A stretch of 64,000 nt of DNA. It comes from JANQOH01 sp965242575. GTDB taxonomy: Bacteria; Pseudomonadota; Alphaproteobacteria; UBA7887. Below the pieces are notes generated by a model, which did not search any database, was not told the DNA's origin, and saw only the letters and a program-made list of their open reading frames with translations. Positions 55,123 through 64,000 of the stretch are shown piece by piece; the first letter of the stretch is position 1; each line of letters starts with the position of its first letter. The stretch is from assembly GCA_965242575.1 (NCBI GenBank), contig OZ251461.1:1116001-1180000 (forward strand), read 5' to 3'. A program made the position numbers and the translations under genes.

Positions 55123-56340
55123 TTGCGTATCGGCGGATTCGAACTGGCGGACGGCATGGGCCGCCTCGGTACCGAGAGCGCGTTCGAAGTGCTGGCGCGC
55201 GCGCGAGAGCTGGAGCGCCAGGGGCGCGACATCATCCATCTCGGCATCGGGCAGCCCGACTTCCGCACTCCGGAGCATGTGGTCGAGGCGGCGAAGAAGG
55301 CGCTCGACGACGGCGCGCACGGCTACACGCCGGGCAACGGAATCCTGCCGCTGCGCGAGGCGGTGGCGGAGGACATCGCCGCCCGGCGCGGGGTGGAGGT
55401 GGACCCGGACCGGGTCGTGATCGTCCCCGGCGGCAAGGTCACCATGTGGTACGCGATCCTGATGTTCGGCCGCCCCGGGGTCGAGATCATGTATCCCGAC
55501 CCGGGCTTCCCCATTTACGAGTCGGTCATCGCCTGGACCGGCGCTCGGCCCGTCCCCATCCCGCTGCGCGAGGCCAACGGGTTCGCCTTCGACGCCGGGG
55601 AGGTGCTGTCGCTGGTCACGCCGGCGACGCGGCTGATGATCCTCAACAGCCCCGCCAACCCCACCGGCGGGGTCGTCCCGCGCGCCGAATTCGACAGGCT
55701 GGCGGCGGGGCTGGAGAGCCACCCGCGCGTCGCCGTCCTGTCGGACGAGATTTACGCGCGGCTGACCTATGACGGGGCGGAGGCGGTGAGCCTGCTCGGC
55801 TACGAGGGGCTGCGCGACCGGCTGATCCTGCTCGACGGCTGGAGCAAGACCTGGGCGATGACCGGCTGGCGGATCGGCTACGGGGTCTGGCCCGCGCCGC
55901 TGGTCGACCTGGCGACGCGGCTCAACATCAATTCGGTGAGCTGCACCGCCGCGGCGACCCAACACGCCGCCATCGCCGCGTTGCGCGGACCGCAGGACCA
56001 AGTGGAGGAGATGCGCCGCGCCTTCGACGAACGCCGCCGCGCCATCGTCGACCTGGCGAACGCGGTTCCGGGGATGAGCTCGATAACCCCGCGCGGCGCC
56101 TTCTACACCATGCCCAACATTACCGGGACCGGAGTCGACGCGAAGACGATGGAGACCTTCCTGCTGGAGGAGCTGGGGGTGGCGACCGTCGCCGGGACCA
56201 GTTTCGGCGCGCTGGGCGAGGGCTACATCCGGTTGTCCTACGCCAATTCGCTCGACAACATCCGCGCCGCGCTCGGCCGCGTCCGCGATTTCGCGGAGTC
56301 GGAGGGCTGGGGCGCGGCGGCGGCGCGGGCGGCGGCATGA
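55123..56340 (+). CDS. Class I/II PLP-dependent aminotransferase
   Basis: A 405-residue aminotransferase of the AspC/AlaT type. It has HLGIGQPDFRTPEHV, YTPGNGILPLREAV, ILNSPANPTGGV, VLSDEIYARL and the PLP lysine 242 (DGWSKTWAMTGWRIGY) with Arg250. TTG start at 55123 with GGAGG five bases before it; a weak start coupled to a good ribosome-binding site. ATG codons further in would truncate the conserved N-terminus. It is followed by a Rap1a-like gene with an ATGA overlap. Confidence 0.92.
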   Translation: MRIGGFELADGMGRLGTESAFEVLARARELERQGRDIIHLGIGQPDFRTPEHVVEAAKKALDDGAHGYTPGNGILPLREAVAEDIAARRGVEVDPDRVVIVPGGKVTMWYAILMFGRPGVEIMYPDPGFPIYESVIAWTGARPVPIPLREANGFAFDAGEVLSLVTPATRLMILNSPANPTGGVVPRAEFDRLAAGLESHPRVAVLSDEIYARLTYDGAEAVSLLGYEGLRDRLILLDGWSKTWAMTGWRIGYGVWPAPLVDLATRLNINSVSCTAAATQHAAIAALRGPQDQVEEMRRAFDERRRAIVDLANAVPGMSSITPRGAFYTMPNITGTGVDAKTMETFLLEELGVATVAGTSFGALGEGYIRLSYANSLDNIRAALGRVRDFAESEGWGAAAARAAA

Positions 56341-56753
56341 CCCGCCGTCTTCTTCTCCTTCTCGCCGCCGCGCCGGTCCTGGCGTTCGCGGCGGGGACGG
56401 CGGCGGCGGAGGACGACCCGACGCGGCGCCCGGTGGCGTCCGGCCGCGACCTGCACATCGCCTGCGGCCAGGCGGTGGAGGGGTTCGACGACCGCATTTA
56501 CGAGCCGGTGGCGCGCGCGATCATGCTCGTCCAGTGCCACGCCATCGTCAACGCGGTGGCGGAGACGATCCGGCGCGGCGTCTATACCCTCGACGGCGCG
56601 CCGGTCTGGACCTGCGTCGACATCCCGGACGAGGCGGGCGCGCTGGCCGACGATTTCGTGTCGTGGATCGGCCGCAACCCGCGCGCCGGCCGCGAACCCG
56701 CGGTCCTCGCCTTCGTCCGCGCCATCGAGGAGACGTATCCCTGCGCCGAGTGA
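56337..56753 (+). CDS. Rap1a/Tai-like secreted protein
   Basis: A 138-residue protein with a signal peptide (LLLLLAAAPVLAFAAGTAAAE). Four cysteines lie in the mature part, including HIACGQAVEG and VWTCVDIP, and the end VLAFVRAIEETYPC matches the Rap1a/Tai immunity-protein fold. Such proteins neutralise type VI amidases in other bacteria; here there is no T6SS gene nearby, so an immunity role is unsupported. It overlaps the aminotransferase stop (ATGA) and is probably cotranscribed. Confidence 0.7.
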   Translation: MTRRLLLLLAAAPVLAFAAGTAAAEDDPTRRPVASGRDLHIACGQAVEGFDDRIYEPVARAIMLVQCHAIVNAVAETIRRGVYTLDGAPVWTCVDIPDEAGALADDFVSWIGRNPRAGREPAVLAFVRAIEETYPCAE

Positions 56754-56794
56754 GGCGGGCGCGGGCCGCGCCATGCTCCAGCGCGCCTGCGAAC

Positions 56795-57919
56795 ATGGGC
56801 GATACGCCCGATGCGATCCCGCCCTGCGGAGCGTCGCGCGCGGCCGACCGGCGCCCCGGAACGAAGGAGGCGATCTTCCCCCCGTTCCGCCCGCGCGCGC
56901 CGTGGTGGGGCGGCGACTTGCAGACGGCGCGCAACGCCTTGCTCCCGCCGCCGCGCATTCCCGGCGGCGAGGGGGAAGCGCTGGCGTTCCCCATGCGCGA
57001 CGGGAGCGGCGACGTCCTCACGGCGCGCCTCCACCGCCCGCCGGCGCCGGCGGGGCGGCCGCTCGCGCTCATCGTCCACGGCCTCACCGGCTGCCAGGAC
57101 AGCGCTTACGTCCGCGCCAGCGCCGCGTTCTTCCTCGCCCGCGGCCACCCCGCGCTGCGGCTCAACCTGCGCGGCGCGGGGCCGTCGCGCGCGCAGTGCC
57201 GCGAGCGGTACCACGCCGGGCGCACCGCCGACCTCCGCGCCGTGTTCGCCGGACTGCCGGAGGACCTGAAGGCCGCCGGCGTCGTCGCGTTGGGGTATTC
57301 GCTGGGCGGCAACCTGCTGCTCAAATTCCTGGGCGACGGGCCGGTTCCCGATTGCCTGCGCGCCGCCGCCGCCGTGTCGGCGCCCATCGACCTGGCGGCG
57401 GCGGCGCGGCGGTTCTCGCGCCCGCGCAACCTCCTCTACCGCCGCTGGCTGCTCGCCCGCGTGAAGGCGGAGGCGCAAGGGCCGGCCGCCGACTTGTCCG
57501 CCCGCGAGCGCGCCGCCATCGCCCGGGCGCGGACGATCCCGGAATTCGACGACGCCTTCGTCGCCCCGCGCAACGGCTTCGCCGGCGCCGAGGACTACTA
57601 TGCGCGGTGTTCGGCGCAGGGATTCCTCGCGGCGATCGGGACGCCGACGTTGCTCGTCCACGCCGCCGACGATCCGTGGATCCCGACCGCGCCCTACCGC
57701 GATTACGACTGGCGGCGCGCGCCCGCCTGCCGGTTGCTGGCGAGCGCCGGAGGAGGGCATGTGGGGTTCCACGGGCGCGGCGCGCGAACCGCGTGGCACG
57801 ACCGCTGCGCGGCGCGCTTTTTCGACTCGGTCGACGCCGCGCGAACCGATCCCGCTCGGGCGCGGGAAGCCGCCGGCGCGGCGGCGGCCTGCCCGGGAAT
57901 TACGCAGTATGCGGGGTAG
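56795..57919 (+). CDS. Alpha/beta hydrolase, YheT-like
   Basis: A 374-residue hydrolase of the YheT/EMB8 group. FRPRAPWWGGDLQTARNALLP, LIVHGLTGCQDSAYV, the nucleophile GYSLGGNLLLKFLGD, HAADDPWIPTAPYRD (acid) and GGGHVGFHG (catalytic His) are all present. The family hydrolyses esters or lipids, with unknown physiological substrate. The start ATG 56795 overlaps nothing. The extreme C-terminus (AAAACPGITQYAG) lies where the genome has been rearranged, next to a penicillin-acylase remnant. Confidence 0.9.
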   Translation: MGDTPDAIPPCGASRAADRRPGTKEAIFPPFRPRAPWWGGDLQTARNALLPPPRIPGGEGEALAFPMRDGSGDVLTARLHRPPAPAGRPLALIVHGLTGCQDSAYVRASAAFFLARGHPALRLNLRGAGPSRAQCRERYHAGRTADLRAVFAGLPEDLKAAGVVALGYSLGGNLLLKFLGDGPVPDCLRAAAAVSAPIDLAAAARRFSRPRNLLYRRWLLARVKAEAQGPAADLSARERAAIARARTIPEFDDAFVAPRNGFAGAEDYYARCSAQGFLAAIGTPTLLVHAADDPWIPTAPYRDYDWRRAPACRLLASAGGGHVGFHGRGARTAWHDRCAARFFDSVDAARTDPARAREAAGAAAACPGITQYAG

Positions 57920-57974
57920 AACTTCCGACATACGCGTTTGCGAGAGGGCCTCGGCGAATTCGGGCGGTCGCGCG

Positions 57975-58230
57975 GATGCGCGTGAACGAGGCCGAGCGCG
58001 AAGGCGGCGTCCTCGTCGCGGTCGGCCTCGACGAAGGGGATTTGCCTGTCGCTCCAGCGGATCGTCACCGCGCCGCGCAGCGGCAGGCCGCGGGTGGGGA
58101 ACGCCGCCAGCCGCTCGGCGACGCCGACCGGTCCCGACGGCGGGCCGGCGAGCAGGGCGCAGCCCGCGAGCATGCTCCCGCCGGCGCCGGCGCCCAGCCA
58201 GCGCGCCGCGCGGCGCAGGTTTCGGGTCAT
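57975..58230 (-). pseudogene. N-terminal remnant of a penicillin-acylase-family gene
   Basis: From ATG 58230, minus strand: MTRNLRRAARWLGAGAGGSM with lipobox LAGC, then LPLRGAVTIRWSDRQIPFVE and ADRDEDAAFALGLVHAH. That is the family's conserved opening (substrate-channel strand and the helix before HAxxR). After HAH the sequence is unrelated and the reading frame runs into the hydrolase gene on the other strand. The catalytic Ser at the start of the beta chain and the rest of the roughly 800-residue enzyme are missing. Confidence 0.78.
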
Positions 58231-58312
58231 GCGGAGTCTCTCCAACCGGCGGGAAGCGGCGCGGCCACGATACCGCCTTCCCTCCCGCCGCGTAACGCGG
58301 TATGGTAAGCGC

Positions 58313-58442
58313 GCAATGACACTTCGGGTGCCCGCTCCGTCGGGTCGCCCGTCCAATAAAACAGCCCGGAAGAGGCGTGGGGTTTGGCCGCCCCCGCCTG
58401 GGGCGAATAGGCGGGGTGTGCTCACAACCCGAGTGTCATTGC
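58313..58442. repeat. 130-base segment with 16-17 base inverted repeats
   Basis: Left arm GCAATGACACTTCGGGT (58313-58329) and right arm ACCCGAGTGTCATTGC (58427-58442) are perfect apart from one extra T. No gene is inside. It could be a MITE or the regulatory arms of a divergent promoter between the acylase remnant and the lipoprotein pseudogene. Confidence 0.6.
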
Positions 58443-58490
58443 AACGGCCTGGCGCCCGCCGGGCCGTGGCGGAGCACATGGAGAATTGCA

Positions 58491-59116
58491 ATGACGCTCG
58501 CCCGTTACGCGATCCCGGTCGCGGCCTGCGCCGCCCTGTTCCTCGCCGCGTGCGGCGGCGGCGGCGGCGGTTCGACGACGACCGCGCAAACCCCGACCGA
58601 TCCTCCGCAATCGCCCGCGCCGACCGCATCGGGCGACCCGAATCGGGAGCTGCGCGCCGCCAGAGCGGCGGCGGCGGTTCCGCGATTCGACGGCGTTTTC
58701 GCGGGTTCGAGCACCGGAGGCGTGACCTTGTCGTCGAACGTCGACTCGCGCCGCGCCACGACGGATCTCGCCGTCGCCACGTTCTCCAACGGACGATTCC
58801 TCGCGGGCGTCGAACGCGAGGGCAAATCCGATCTTTTCATCGACTCCAACGACGCGACCAGCCGTCCAACCAGTGGGGGGACTTCTGAATAGGGCGTTTA
58901 CTGGCGCGGATACTGGATGTATCTTAGCGGAGTGCTTTGCCGCGGCCGCTGCACGCCGACCGAGTCGGAAGACACCAGCACGATCTCCGCTTTCTCGGTC
59001 GACTATTCCGCCAGCGATCCGACCGACTGGCTGGCGGTAGGCAGGTGGACGCACATCGACCATTCGCGCAGGGCGACGGAGTGGGGCGTGTTCGTCGACG
59101 GGCCGGGGTTCGACGA
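58491..59116 (+). pseudogene. TbpB-like lipoprotein, stop codon and 3' truncation by IS5
   Basis: Starts at ATG 58491 (GGAG ten bases upstream) with lipobox LFLAACGG and a Gly-rich tail like the two lipoproteins at 30.6-34.9 kb. An in-frame TAG at 58890-58892 interrupts it (…SGGTSE-stop-GVYWRGYWMYLSG…). The same frame continues with FSVDYSASDPTDWLAVGRWTH, homologous to the DWLATGVW block of the other two genes. It is cut at 59116 by the left-truncated IS5 element. No TbpB-like barrel remains. Confidence 0.82.
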
Positions 59117-60196
59117 GTCGCCGTTCGGGCGCGCTTGCCCCGTGTTTATCTCTCGCTGGCGGGTTGGGCGAGGCCGTAGAGGCGCAGAAACATGGCGCCC
59201 TTGCGGATGTTGAGCGCAATGGCGGCGAGGCCGTAGAAGGTCGTGTTCTTCGCCAAGCCCAGGAAGCGGGTCCGTCCGAGGCCGTAACACCGCTTATAGA
59301 CGGCGAACACGCGCTCCACCCCCGACCGCACGACCGCGATCTCATCGTTGCGCTCCTTGTCCGCTTCGCGCAACGGATGGCCGCGATAGCCCTTGCGTTG
59401 CGCCCGGTCCGCAATCCCGAAACGCGCCAGTTTGTCCCGCGTCTCGCGCGAACTGTAGGCGGCGTCCGCATAGAACGCCGTCTCGTCGCCTAACAGCAAC
59501 CTGTCGCGCTCCCGGCTGTCGTGGACGTTGCCCGGCGTCACCGTCTGGCGGTGGACGAACCCATCCTCATCGACCCCCGTGTGAACCGAGTAGCCATAGG
59601 CGCTCTTCATGCGGCCCCGGCTGTCCTGCTTCACATGAAGCCCCGCCTCCGGATCCCGGACCGCCGCCCCGTCCTTCCCCTGGCCCCGGCCCGAACGCGC
59701 CGCCTCCACCGGCGTCGCATCGACGATGTTAATCCGCCCCTCGGTCATCACGATGCGCTGCTCCTCCAGCTGGCGGTTCACTTCCCCCAGCAGCAACTCC
59801 CACAGGTCGTGCTTCACAAGGCGAGACCGGAACCGCCCCAACATCGTCGCGTCCGGAACCCCGCCGCCCAACTCAAGGCGGCAGAAACGCCGAAACAGCA
59901 GGTCACGATACAGGCACTGCGACAACCGGACGTCCGAAAGCCCATACCACACGCCGAGCAACAGCCCCCGGAACAGCGTCAGAAGCGGGTAACTCGGACG
60001 ACCCGTCCGTGACCCGTAGATCGACGACAACAGTCGTGCGATCTCCGACCGGTCCAGAAGCGACTCCGCAGCATCGAGCGCGCGGAGCGCCGGATGATCC
60101 AGCGCCGCAGCCGATACGAACAACGCAGGCTGCGCACGAAACGGTTTCTGCATGAAGCCACCATACCATAACCACAACGGGTTATGCAGAGGTCTC
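59117..60196 (-). mobile_element. IS5-group insertion sequence, copy 2 (left end missing)
   Basis: About 1,080 bases matching copy 1 (14013-15281 without its MITE). The right end is intact, GGGTTATGCAGAGGTCTC at 60179-60196. About 130 bases at the left are missing, so the IS is joined directly to a lipoprotein pseudogene. The transposase gene is intact. No target duplication can be assigned, consistent with deletion next to the left end. Confidence 0.88.
59146..60153 (-). CDS. IS5-group transposase
   Basis: A 335-residue intact DDE transposase from ATG 60153 (MQKPFRAQPALFVSAAALDH). It has the N-terminal SIYGSRTGRPSYPLLTLFRG helix-turn-helix-like region, and a DDE core with Asp in INIVDATPVEA, Asp in AFYADAAYSSRE and Glu in VVRSGVERVFAVYKRCYG. 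Protein identity with the split copy is very high (a handful of substitutions such as V/M in DATTL/DATML). It is probably still enzymatically active, but the element lacks one end and so cannot move on its own. Confidence 0.92.
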   Translation of the reverse strand: MQKPFRAQPALFVSAAALDHPALRALDAAESLLDRSEIARLLSSIYGSRTGRPSYPLLTLFRGLLLGVWYGLSDVRLSQCLYRDLLFRRFCRLELGGGVPDATMLGRFRSRLVKHDLWELLLGEVNRQLEEQRIVMTEGRINIVDATPVEAARSGRGQGKDGAAVRDPEAGLHVKQDSRGRMKSAYGYSVHTGVDEDGFVHRQTVTPGNVHDSRERDRLLLGDETAFYADAAYSSRETRDKLARFGIADRAQRKGYRGHPLREADKERNDEIAVVRSGVERVFAVYKRCYGLGRTRFLGLAKNTTFYGLAAIALNIRKGAMFLRLYGLAQPASER

Positions 60197-60387
60197 ACCG
60201 TAGGAACCTCGAACGACATGCGCTCGGCCTTGCCGGCCCAGGAGAGTTGCGGGTCGATATGCGGGTCGTGCGCCCATTCGCGGGCGGCGGAGTCGCGGTC
60301 GGCCTCCGGCGTCACCAGCCCGACCGGCGGGTTGTTGGCCCGCTCCGCGCCGGCATGCGCATAGGTCTCTATCTTCCGCCGCGCCAT
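60197..60387 (-). pseudogene. N-terminal fragment of a DNA-methyltransferase (Mod-like) gene
   Basis: From ATG 60387: MARRKIETYAHAGAERANNP, then PVGLVTPEADRDSAAREWAH and DPQLSWAGKAERMSFEVPTV. This matches my memory of the conserved N-terminus of type III/site-specific adenine methyltransferases of the form NNPPVGLVTPExD...DPHLDPQLxWAGKAExxSFEVPTV. The IS5 right end (60196) fuses directly after PTV, removing the rest of the protein, including the DPPY and SAM motifs. The family call is not certain. Confidence 0.6.
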
Positions 60388-60538
60388 TCTCCGCCTCCGC
60401 ACGCCGTCCGCGCCCGCGCCCGCCCGGAGCGCGCGGCGCGCCGGGCGGGCGCCGAAACAACCGCACGCGCGCCCGCCGGTCGAGGCGGTCCCGGGAAAGC
60501 GGATCGCGCTCCGTCCATGAAGAGAAGCGCCGCCGCCG

Positions 60539-61615
<1,077 letters not shown>

Positions 61616-61665
61616 TGGGTGGTTCTCCCGCTCCCTGGTTGCCGATGCCGTTCGCGCAGGCATAT

Positions 61666-61680
61666 GTATGCTTTTTGTTC
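61666..61680 (-). promoter_or_regulatory. Possible degenerate alphaproteobacterial LexA box
   Basis: GTAT-GCTTTTT-GTTC on the plus strand resembles the alpha SOS operator GTTC-N7-GTTC with two mismatches in the first half. Position (about 50 bases before recA) is right but the match is weak. Confidence 0.3.
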
Positions 61681-61804
61681 CCGACGCGCAAGCGCGAATA
61701 AACGGCATGAATTCAACGCCCCTCCGCCTCGGGATCGACGCCGCGTTCGCGTTTGGGGGGCGAATCGGCGCGCGGCGGCGGCGGCCGATTCGCGCCGCCC
61801 CCGG

Positions 61805-62785
61805 TCAGCCGAGGCCGAAATTGCCGGCATGGACCGCGTCGAGCCGGGCCAGCGCCGGGGCGGGAAGCGGCCCCTCCCCGGCGGCGGCCAGCGCCTGTTC
61901 CAGGTGGCCGGGGTCCGCCATGCCGACGACGACCGTGGAGATCCGCTCCTCCGCCAGCGCGAAGCGGAGGGCGGTTTGCGCGCGCGAACCGTAATCGCCG
62001 CCGAGCGCGGCGAAGACAGCGGCCGCGCGCCGCTCCTCGCGGTCGAGGGCGGAATTCTCGACGACGGGGACCTCCCTGCCGTGGCGGCGGTCGCTGGCGA
62101 GGACTCCGGCGGCGAAGACGCGGATGTTCATGACTCCGACGTCGGCGGCGCGGCAGGCGTCCAGCACGCCGGAGAAGTCGTGCCCCTCCCAGGCGGCGGG
62201 CATCGTCCGCCCGGCGCTCGGGTTGAGCATGTTGCAATAGACCTGCGCGGTGTCGAACCGCCCGCTGGCGACGACCCGGCGGACGGCGGCGGCCTCGCCG
62301 AGGCCGGTCACGCCGATGAACCGGACGAGGCCCTGCGCGCGCAGCCCGTCGAACGCGTCGGCGACGTCTCCCAGGACCCGGTCCGCCGCGACATGGCGCG
62401 AATCGGTTTCGGCGGCGATGGGGTTGTGCAGTTGCAGGACGTCCACCGAATCGCGGCGCAAGCGCTCCAGGCTGCCGGCCAGGCTGCGTTCGATCTCCCC
62501 GGCGGGGTCGGCGAGCGCGGCCGCGTCGAGCCGCGCCTTGGTGGCGACCCAGGGCGCGCAGTCGAAATTCCCCAACAGCCGGCCGAGCGTCCTTTCCGAT
62601 TCCCCGTCGCCGTAGGACGGCGCGGTGTCGATCACATTAATCCCCGCCTCCAGCGCGCGGGCGAGCGCGGCGCGGCGGGTGTCTTCGTCGCGGTGGATGA
62701 GGACGCCGCCCACCCAGCCGCCGCCGAAGGCGAGTTCGGACACCTCCAGCCCGGTGCGGCCCAGGCGGCGGCGTCGCAAGGTCAC
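61805..62785 (-). CDS. Aldo/keto reductase family protein
   Basis: A 326-residue (beta/alpha)8 oxidoreductase. The catalytic residues are visible as Asp53 and Tyr58 in NVIDTAPSYGDGESER, Lys83 in WVATKARL and the His in DVLQLHNP (about 118). LGRTGLEVSELAFGG is the typical opening and EERISTVVVGMADPGHLEQAL the usual NADPH-binding end. GTG at 62785 overlaps the RraA-like stop (GTGA). The substrate is unknown. Confidence 0.9.
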   Translation of the reverse strand: MTLRRRRLGRTGLEVSELAFGGGWVGGVLIHRDEDTRRAALARALEAGINVIDTAPSYGDGESERTLGRLLGNFDCAPWVATKARLDAAALADPAGEIERSLAGSLERLRRDSVDVLQLHNPIAAETDSRHVAADRVLGDVADAFDGLRAQGLVRFIGVTGLGEAAAVRRVVASGRFDTAQVYCNMLNPSAGRTMPAAWEGHDFSGVLDACRAADVGVMNIRVFAAGVLASDRRHGREVPVVENSALDREERRAAAVFAALGGDYGSRAQTALRFALAEERISTVVVGMADPGHLEQALAAAGEGPLPAPALARLDAVHAGNFGLG

Positions 62786-63519
62786 TCCTCCGTCCATTCG
62801 GCGTAAGCGGCGAGCGTCGCGTCGTCGGGCGGGTAAGCGCCGAAGGTGGGATGGCCCGCGGCGATGCGCGACTGGATGAAACGCTCCAGGCGGTCCTGCT
62901 CGGCGCCGTCGCGCGCGACCTCTTCGGCGAGGGCGCGGGGGACGACCACCGCGCCGTCGGCGTCGCCGACGAGGACGTCGCCGGGAAAGATCGCCGCGCC
63001 GCCGCAGGCGATAGGGCATTGCCGGTCGGCGGCGAACAGGGCGGCGATGCTCGCCGGCGCGGCCGCCCCGGCGCAGAAAACGGGGAAGTCCATCTCCGCC
63101 AGCGCCGCCGCGTCGCGCACCGCGCCGTCGGTCACCAGCGCCGCGACACCGCGCTTGCGGAGGCGCAGGGCGAGGATGTCGCCGAGGGTCCCCGCGCCCG
63201 CGTCGCCCATGGCGTCGACGACCAGCGCCCAGCCCGCCGGCGCCGCCTCGATGGCCGCGCGCTGCGGGTAGGCGCGGTCGGTCCACACTTCGGGAACCGC
63301 CTTGTCCTCGCGCGCCGGGATGTAGCGCAGGGTGTAGGCCGGGGCGGCGAACGGCGCCGCGGCACCGAGCGGCCGGACGCCGCGGAGGTAATGCGCGCGC
63401 AGGCCGCGTTTGAGCAGCTGCGTCGACACCGTCGCCGTCCCCGCGCCGCGCAGCGCGGCGAGGACCTCGGGCGCGGGCGGCGCGGGCGCGCCGCCGCCTA
63501 CCGGCTCCGTCTTCGACAC
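62782..63519 (-). CDS. RraA-like protein / 4-hydroxy-4-methyl-2-oxoglutarate aldolase family
   Basis: A 245-residue member of the RraA/HMG-aldolase family. LRGAGTATVSTQLLKRGLR, GWALVVDAMGDAGAGTLGDILA, GVAALVTDGAVRDAAAL and FPGDVLVGDADGAVVVPRALAEEV are the conserved segments, and GDILA...DGAVRD carries the metal/substrate-binding residues of the aldolases. Members are either regulators of RNase E or class II aldolases for 4-hydroxy-2-oxoacids; the presence of the full GD-L...R-D pattern favours the aldolase branch. GTG start at 63519 after GGGAGGCGGGCG. Confidence 0.85.
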   Translation of the reverse strand: MSKTEPVGGGAPAPPAPEVLAALRGAGTATVSTQLLKRGLRAHYLRGVRPLGAAAPFAAPAYTLRYIPAREDKAVPEVWTDRAYPQRAAIEAAPAGWALVVDAMGDAGAGTLGDILALRLRKRGVAALVTDGAVRDAAALAEMDFPVFCAGAAAPASIAALFAADRQCPIACGGAAIFPGDVLVGDADGAVVVPRALAEEVARDGAEQDRLERFIQSRIAAGHPTFGAYPPDDATLAAYAEWTEE

Positions 63520-63584
63520 CGCCCGCCTCCCGCCCCGGTCTTCGCCGCCGCGAGGGTAGCGCGCAGCGCGCCCCGGCGCGAGGG

Positions 63585-64000
63585 TCAGCCGCGCCTGTAG
63601 AGCCCCATCAGGCTAGCTTTCTCCAGCGTGTTGAAATTGAGGGTGAAGCCGACGACGGCGGGCATCGTGTCGGCGTCGAGTCCCAGGCGCTCCCGCGACA
63701 CGGCGAAGAGGGTGAACAGGTAGCGGTGCGGATGGTCGCCCTCCGGCGGGCACGGGCCGCCATAGCCGGGCGCGCCGAAATCGGTGCGGGTCTGGAGCGC
63801 GCTGGAGGGCAACAGCAGCGCCGCCGGCGCGCCCGCGCCCTCCGGCAGCGAGTCGGCGGCGGCGGGGATGTCGACGACCAGCCAGTGCCAGAAGCCGCTG
63901 CCGGTCGGCGCGTCGGGGTCGTAACAGGTGAGCGCGAAGCTCTTCGTCCCCTCCGGCGCGCCGCGCCATGCGAGATGCGGCGAGACGTTGCCGCCGGCGC
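63585..64000 (-). CDS. YbhB/YbcL-family Raf-kinase-inhibitor-like protein (partial)
   Basis: Enters the window from the right edge; no start is visible. The C-terminal part reads GGNVSPHLAWRGAPEGTKSF, ALTCYDPDAPTGSGFWHWLV, TDFGAPGYGGPCPPEGDHPHRY and GFTLNFNTLEKASLMGLYRRG. This is the phosphatidylethanolamine-binding-protein fold with the DPDAP and GGPCPP.G.HRY motifs. Function in bacteria is poorly known (ligand binding or protease inhibition). No export signal can be judged. Confidence 0.88.
   Translation of the reverse strand, partial: AGGNVSPHLAWRGAPEGTKSFALTCYDPDAPTGSGFWHWLVVDIPAAADSLPEGAGAPAALLLPSSALQTRTDFGAPGYGGPCPPEGDHPHRYLFTLFAVSRERLGLDADTMPAVVGFTLNFNTLEKASLMGLYRRG

Noticed and set aside
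52921..56001. Continuous 1,026-codon open frame on the minus strand
   Set aside because: It mirrors the plus-strand aldolase, cytochrome and aminotransferase genes, has no domain, and is rich in Arg/Ala from reading GC-rich codons backwards.
56337..56753. Type VI immunity function for the Rap1a-like gene
   Set aside because: No type VI secretion or effector genes lie nearby, so the label describes only the fold.
13882..60196. Composite transposon bounded by the two IS5 copies
   Set aside because: The copies are 44 kb apart, one is missing an end, and the DNA between includes core genes such as mutL and panC.

Overview
The window is a strongly GC-rich alphaproteobacterial chromosome segment. 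The 16S rRNA has the short, alpha-type variable regions. The rRNA operon has the classic order 16S - tRNA-Ile(GAT) - tRNA-Ala(TGC) - 23S - 5S - tRNA-fMet, with the alphaproteobacterial GCTGTTTGACAT leader motif. The rsmB-rpe-heparinase block and the long-form Dcd also fit a Rhodospirillales-like organism. Ankyrin, Sel1 and surface-lipoprotein genes, insertion sequences, restriction-modification and toxin-antitoxin remnants, and many family III CoA-transferase, SDR and TauD genes resemble the gene content of host-associated (for example sponge-associated) marine alphaproteobacteria. That last placement is inference only.

Layout. 1-5.4 kb (minus): an SsuABC/TauABC-like importer run together with the ABC ATPase, YVTN beta-propeller and binding protein that usually accompany PQQ-dependent alcohol dehydrogenases. 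5.5-11.1 kb (plus): a complete rRNA operon with promoter and terminator. 11.4-13.4 kb: an SDR plus a family III CoA-transferase. 13.4-15.3 kb: mobile-element wreckage made of an IS1380 remnant, an IS5-group element and a 186-bp MITE nested in its transposase. 15.4-16.8 kb: an orphan Phd-type antitoxin and dcd. 17.3-21.6 kb: a translationally coupled operon (PaaK-like CoA ligase, Sir2 deacylase, TauD-like dioxygenase, SDR, DsbA/HCCA-isomerase-like protein). 22.0-25.7 kb: an accessory island (Sel1-PG-binding-trypsin protein, two small unknown proteins, MbcA/ParS-type antitoxin) flanked by duplicated pieces of its neighbours. 25.8-30.3 kb: heparinase, rpe, rsmB, panC. 30.5-34.9 kb: two TbpB-like surface lipoproteins, the second frameshifted at a G6 tract. 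34.9-41.9 kb: mutL, pgi, an aldolase, a zinc-peptidase-like protein, a 2-hydroxyacid dehydrogenase, thpR, a uracil-DNA glycosylase-like gene and tRNA-Ser(GCT). 42.3-46.4 kb: two ankyrin-repeat exported proteins, one fused to an FGE/SUMF1-type domain. 47-49.8 kb: an acyl-CoA ligase and an amidohydrolase lipoprotein. 49.8-53 kb: a type II restriction-modification pair, a duplicated SDR fragment, a winged-helix gene and the intact SDR. 53-57.9 kb: an aldolase, a di-haem cytochrome, an aminotransferase, a Rap1a-like secreted protein and an alpha/beta hydrolase. 57.9-60.4 kb: a decayed zone (penicillin-acylase remnant, broken TbpB-like lipoprotein, left-truncated IS5 copy, methyltransferase N-terminal fragment). 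60.5-64 kb (minus): recA, an aldo/keto reductase, an RraA-like gene and a partial PEBP-family gene.

The most interesting structure is the repeated cassette architecture. Two accessory cassettes (22.0-25.7 kb and the region around 51.8 kb) each lie between an intact core gene and a displaced duplicate of that gene's 3' end, and no integrase is visible at either. The second lies directly beside a restriction-modification pair. Also notable are an ankyrin-FGE lipoprotein fusion, a paralogue that lost its lipobox cysteine, a three-copy TbpB-like family with one G-tract frameshift and one IS-truncated member, and a G16 tract just upstream of a CoA-ligase gene.
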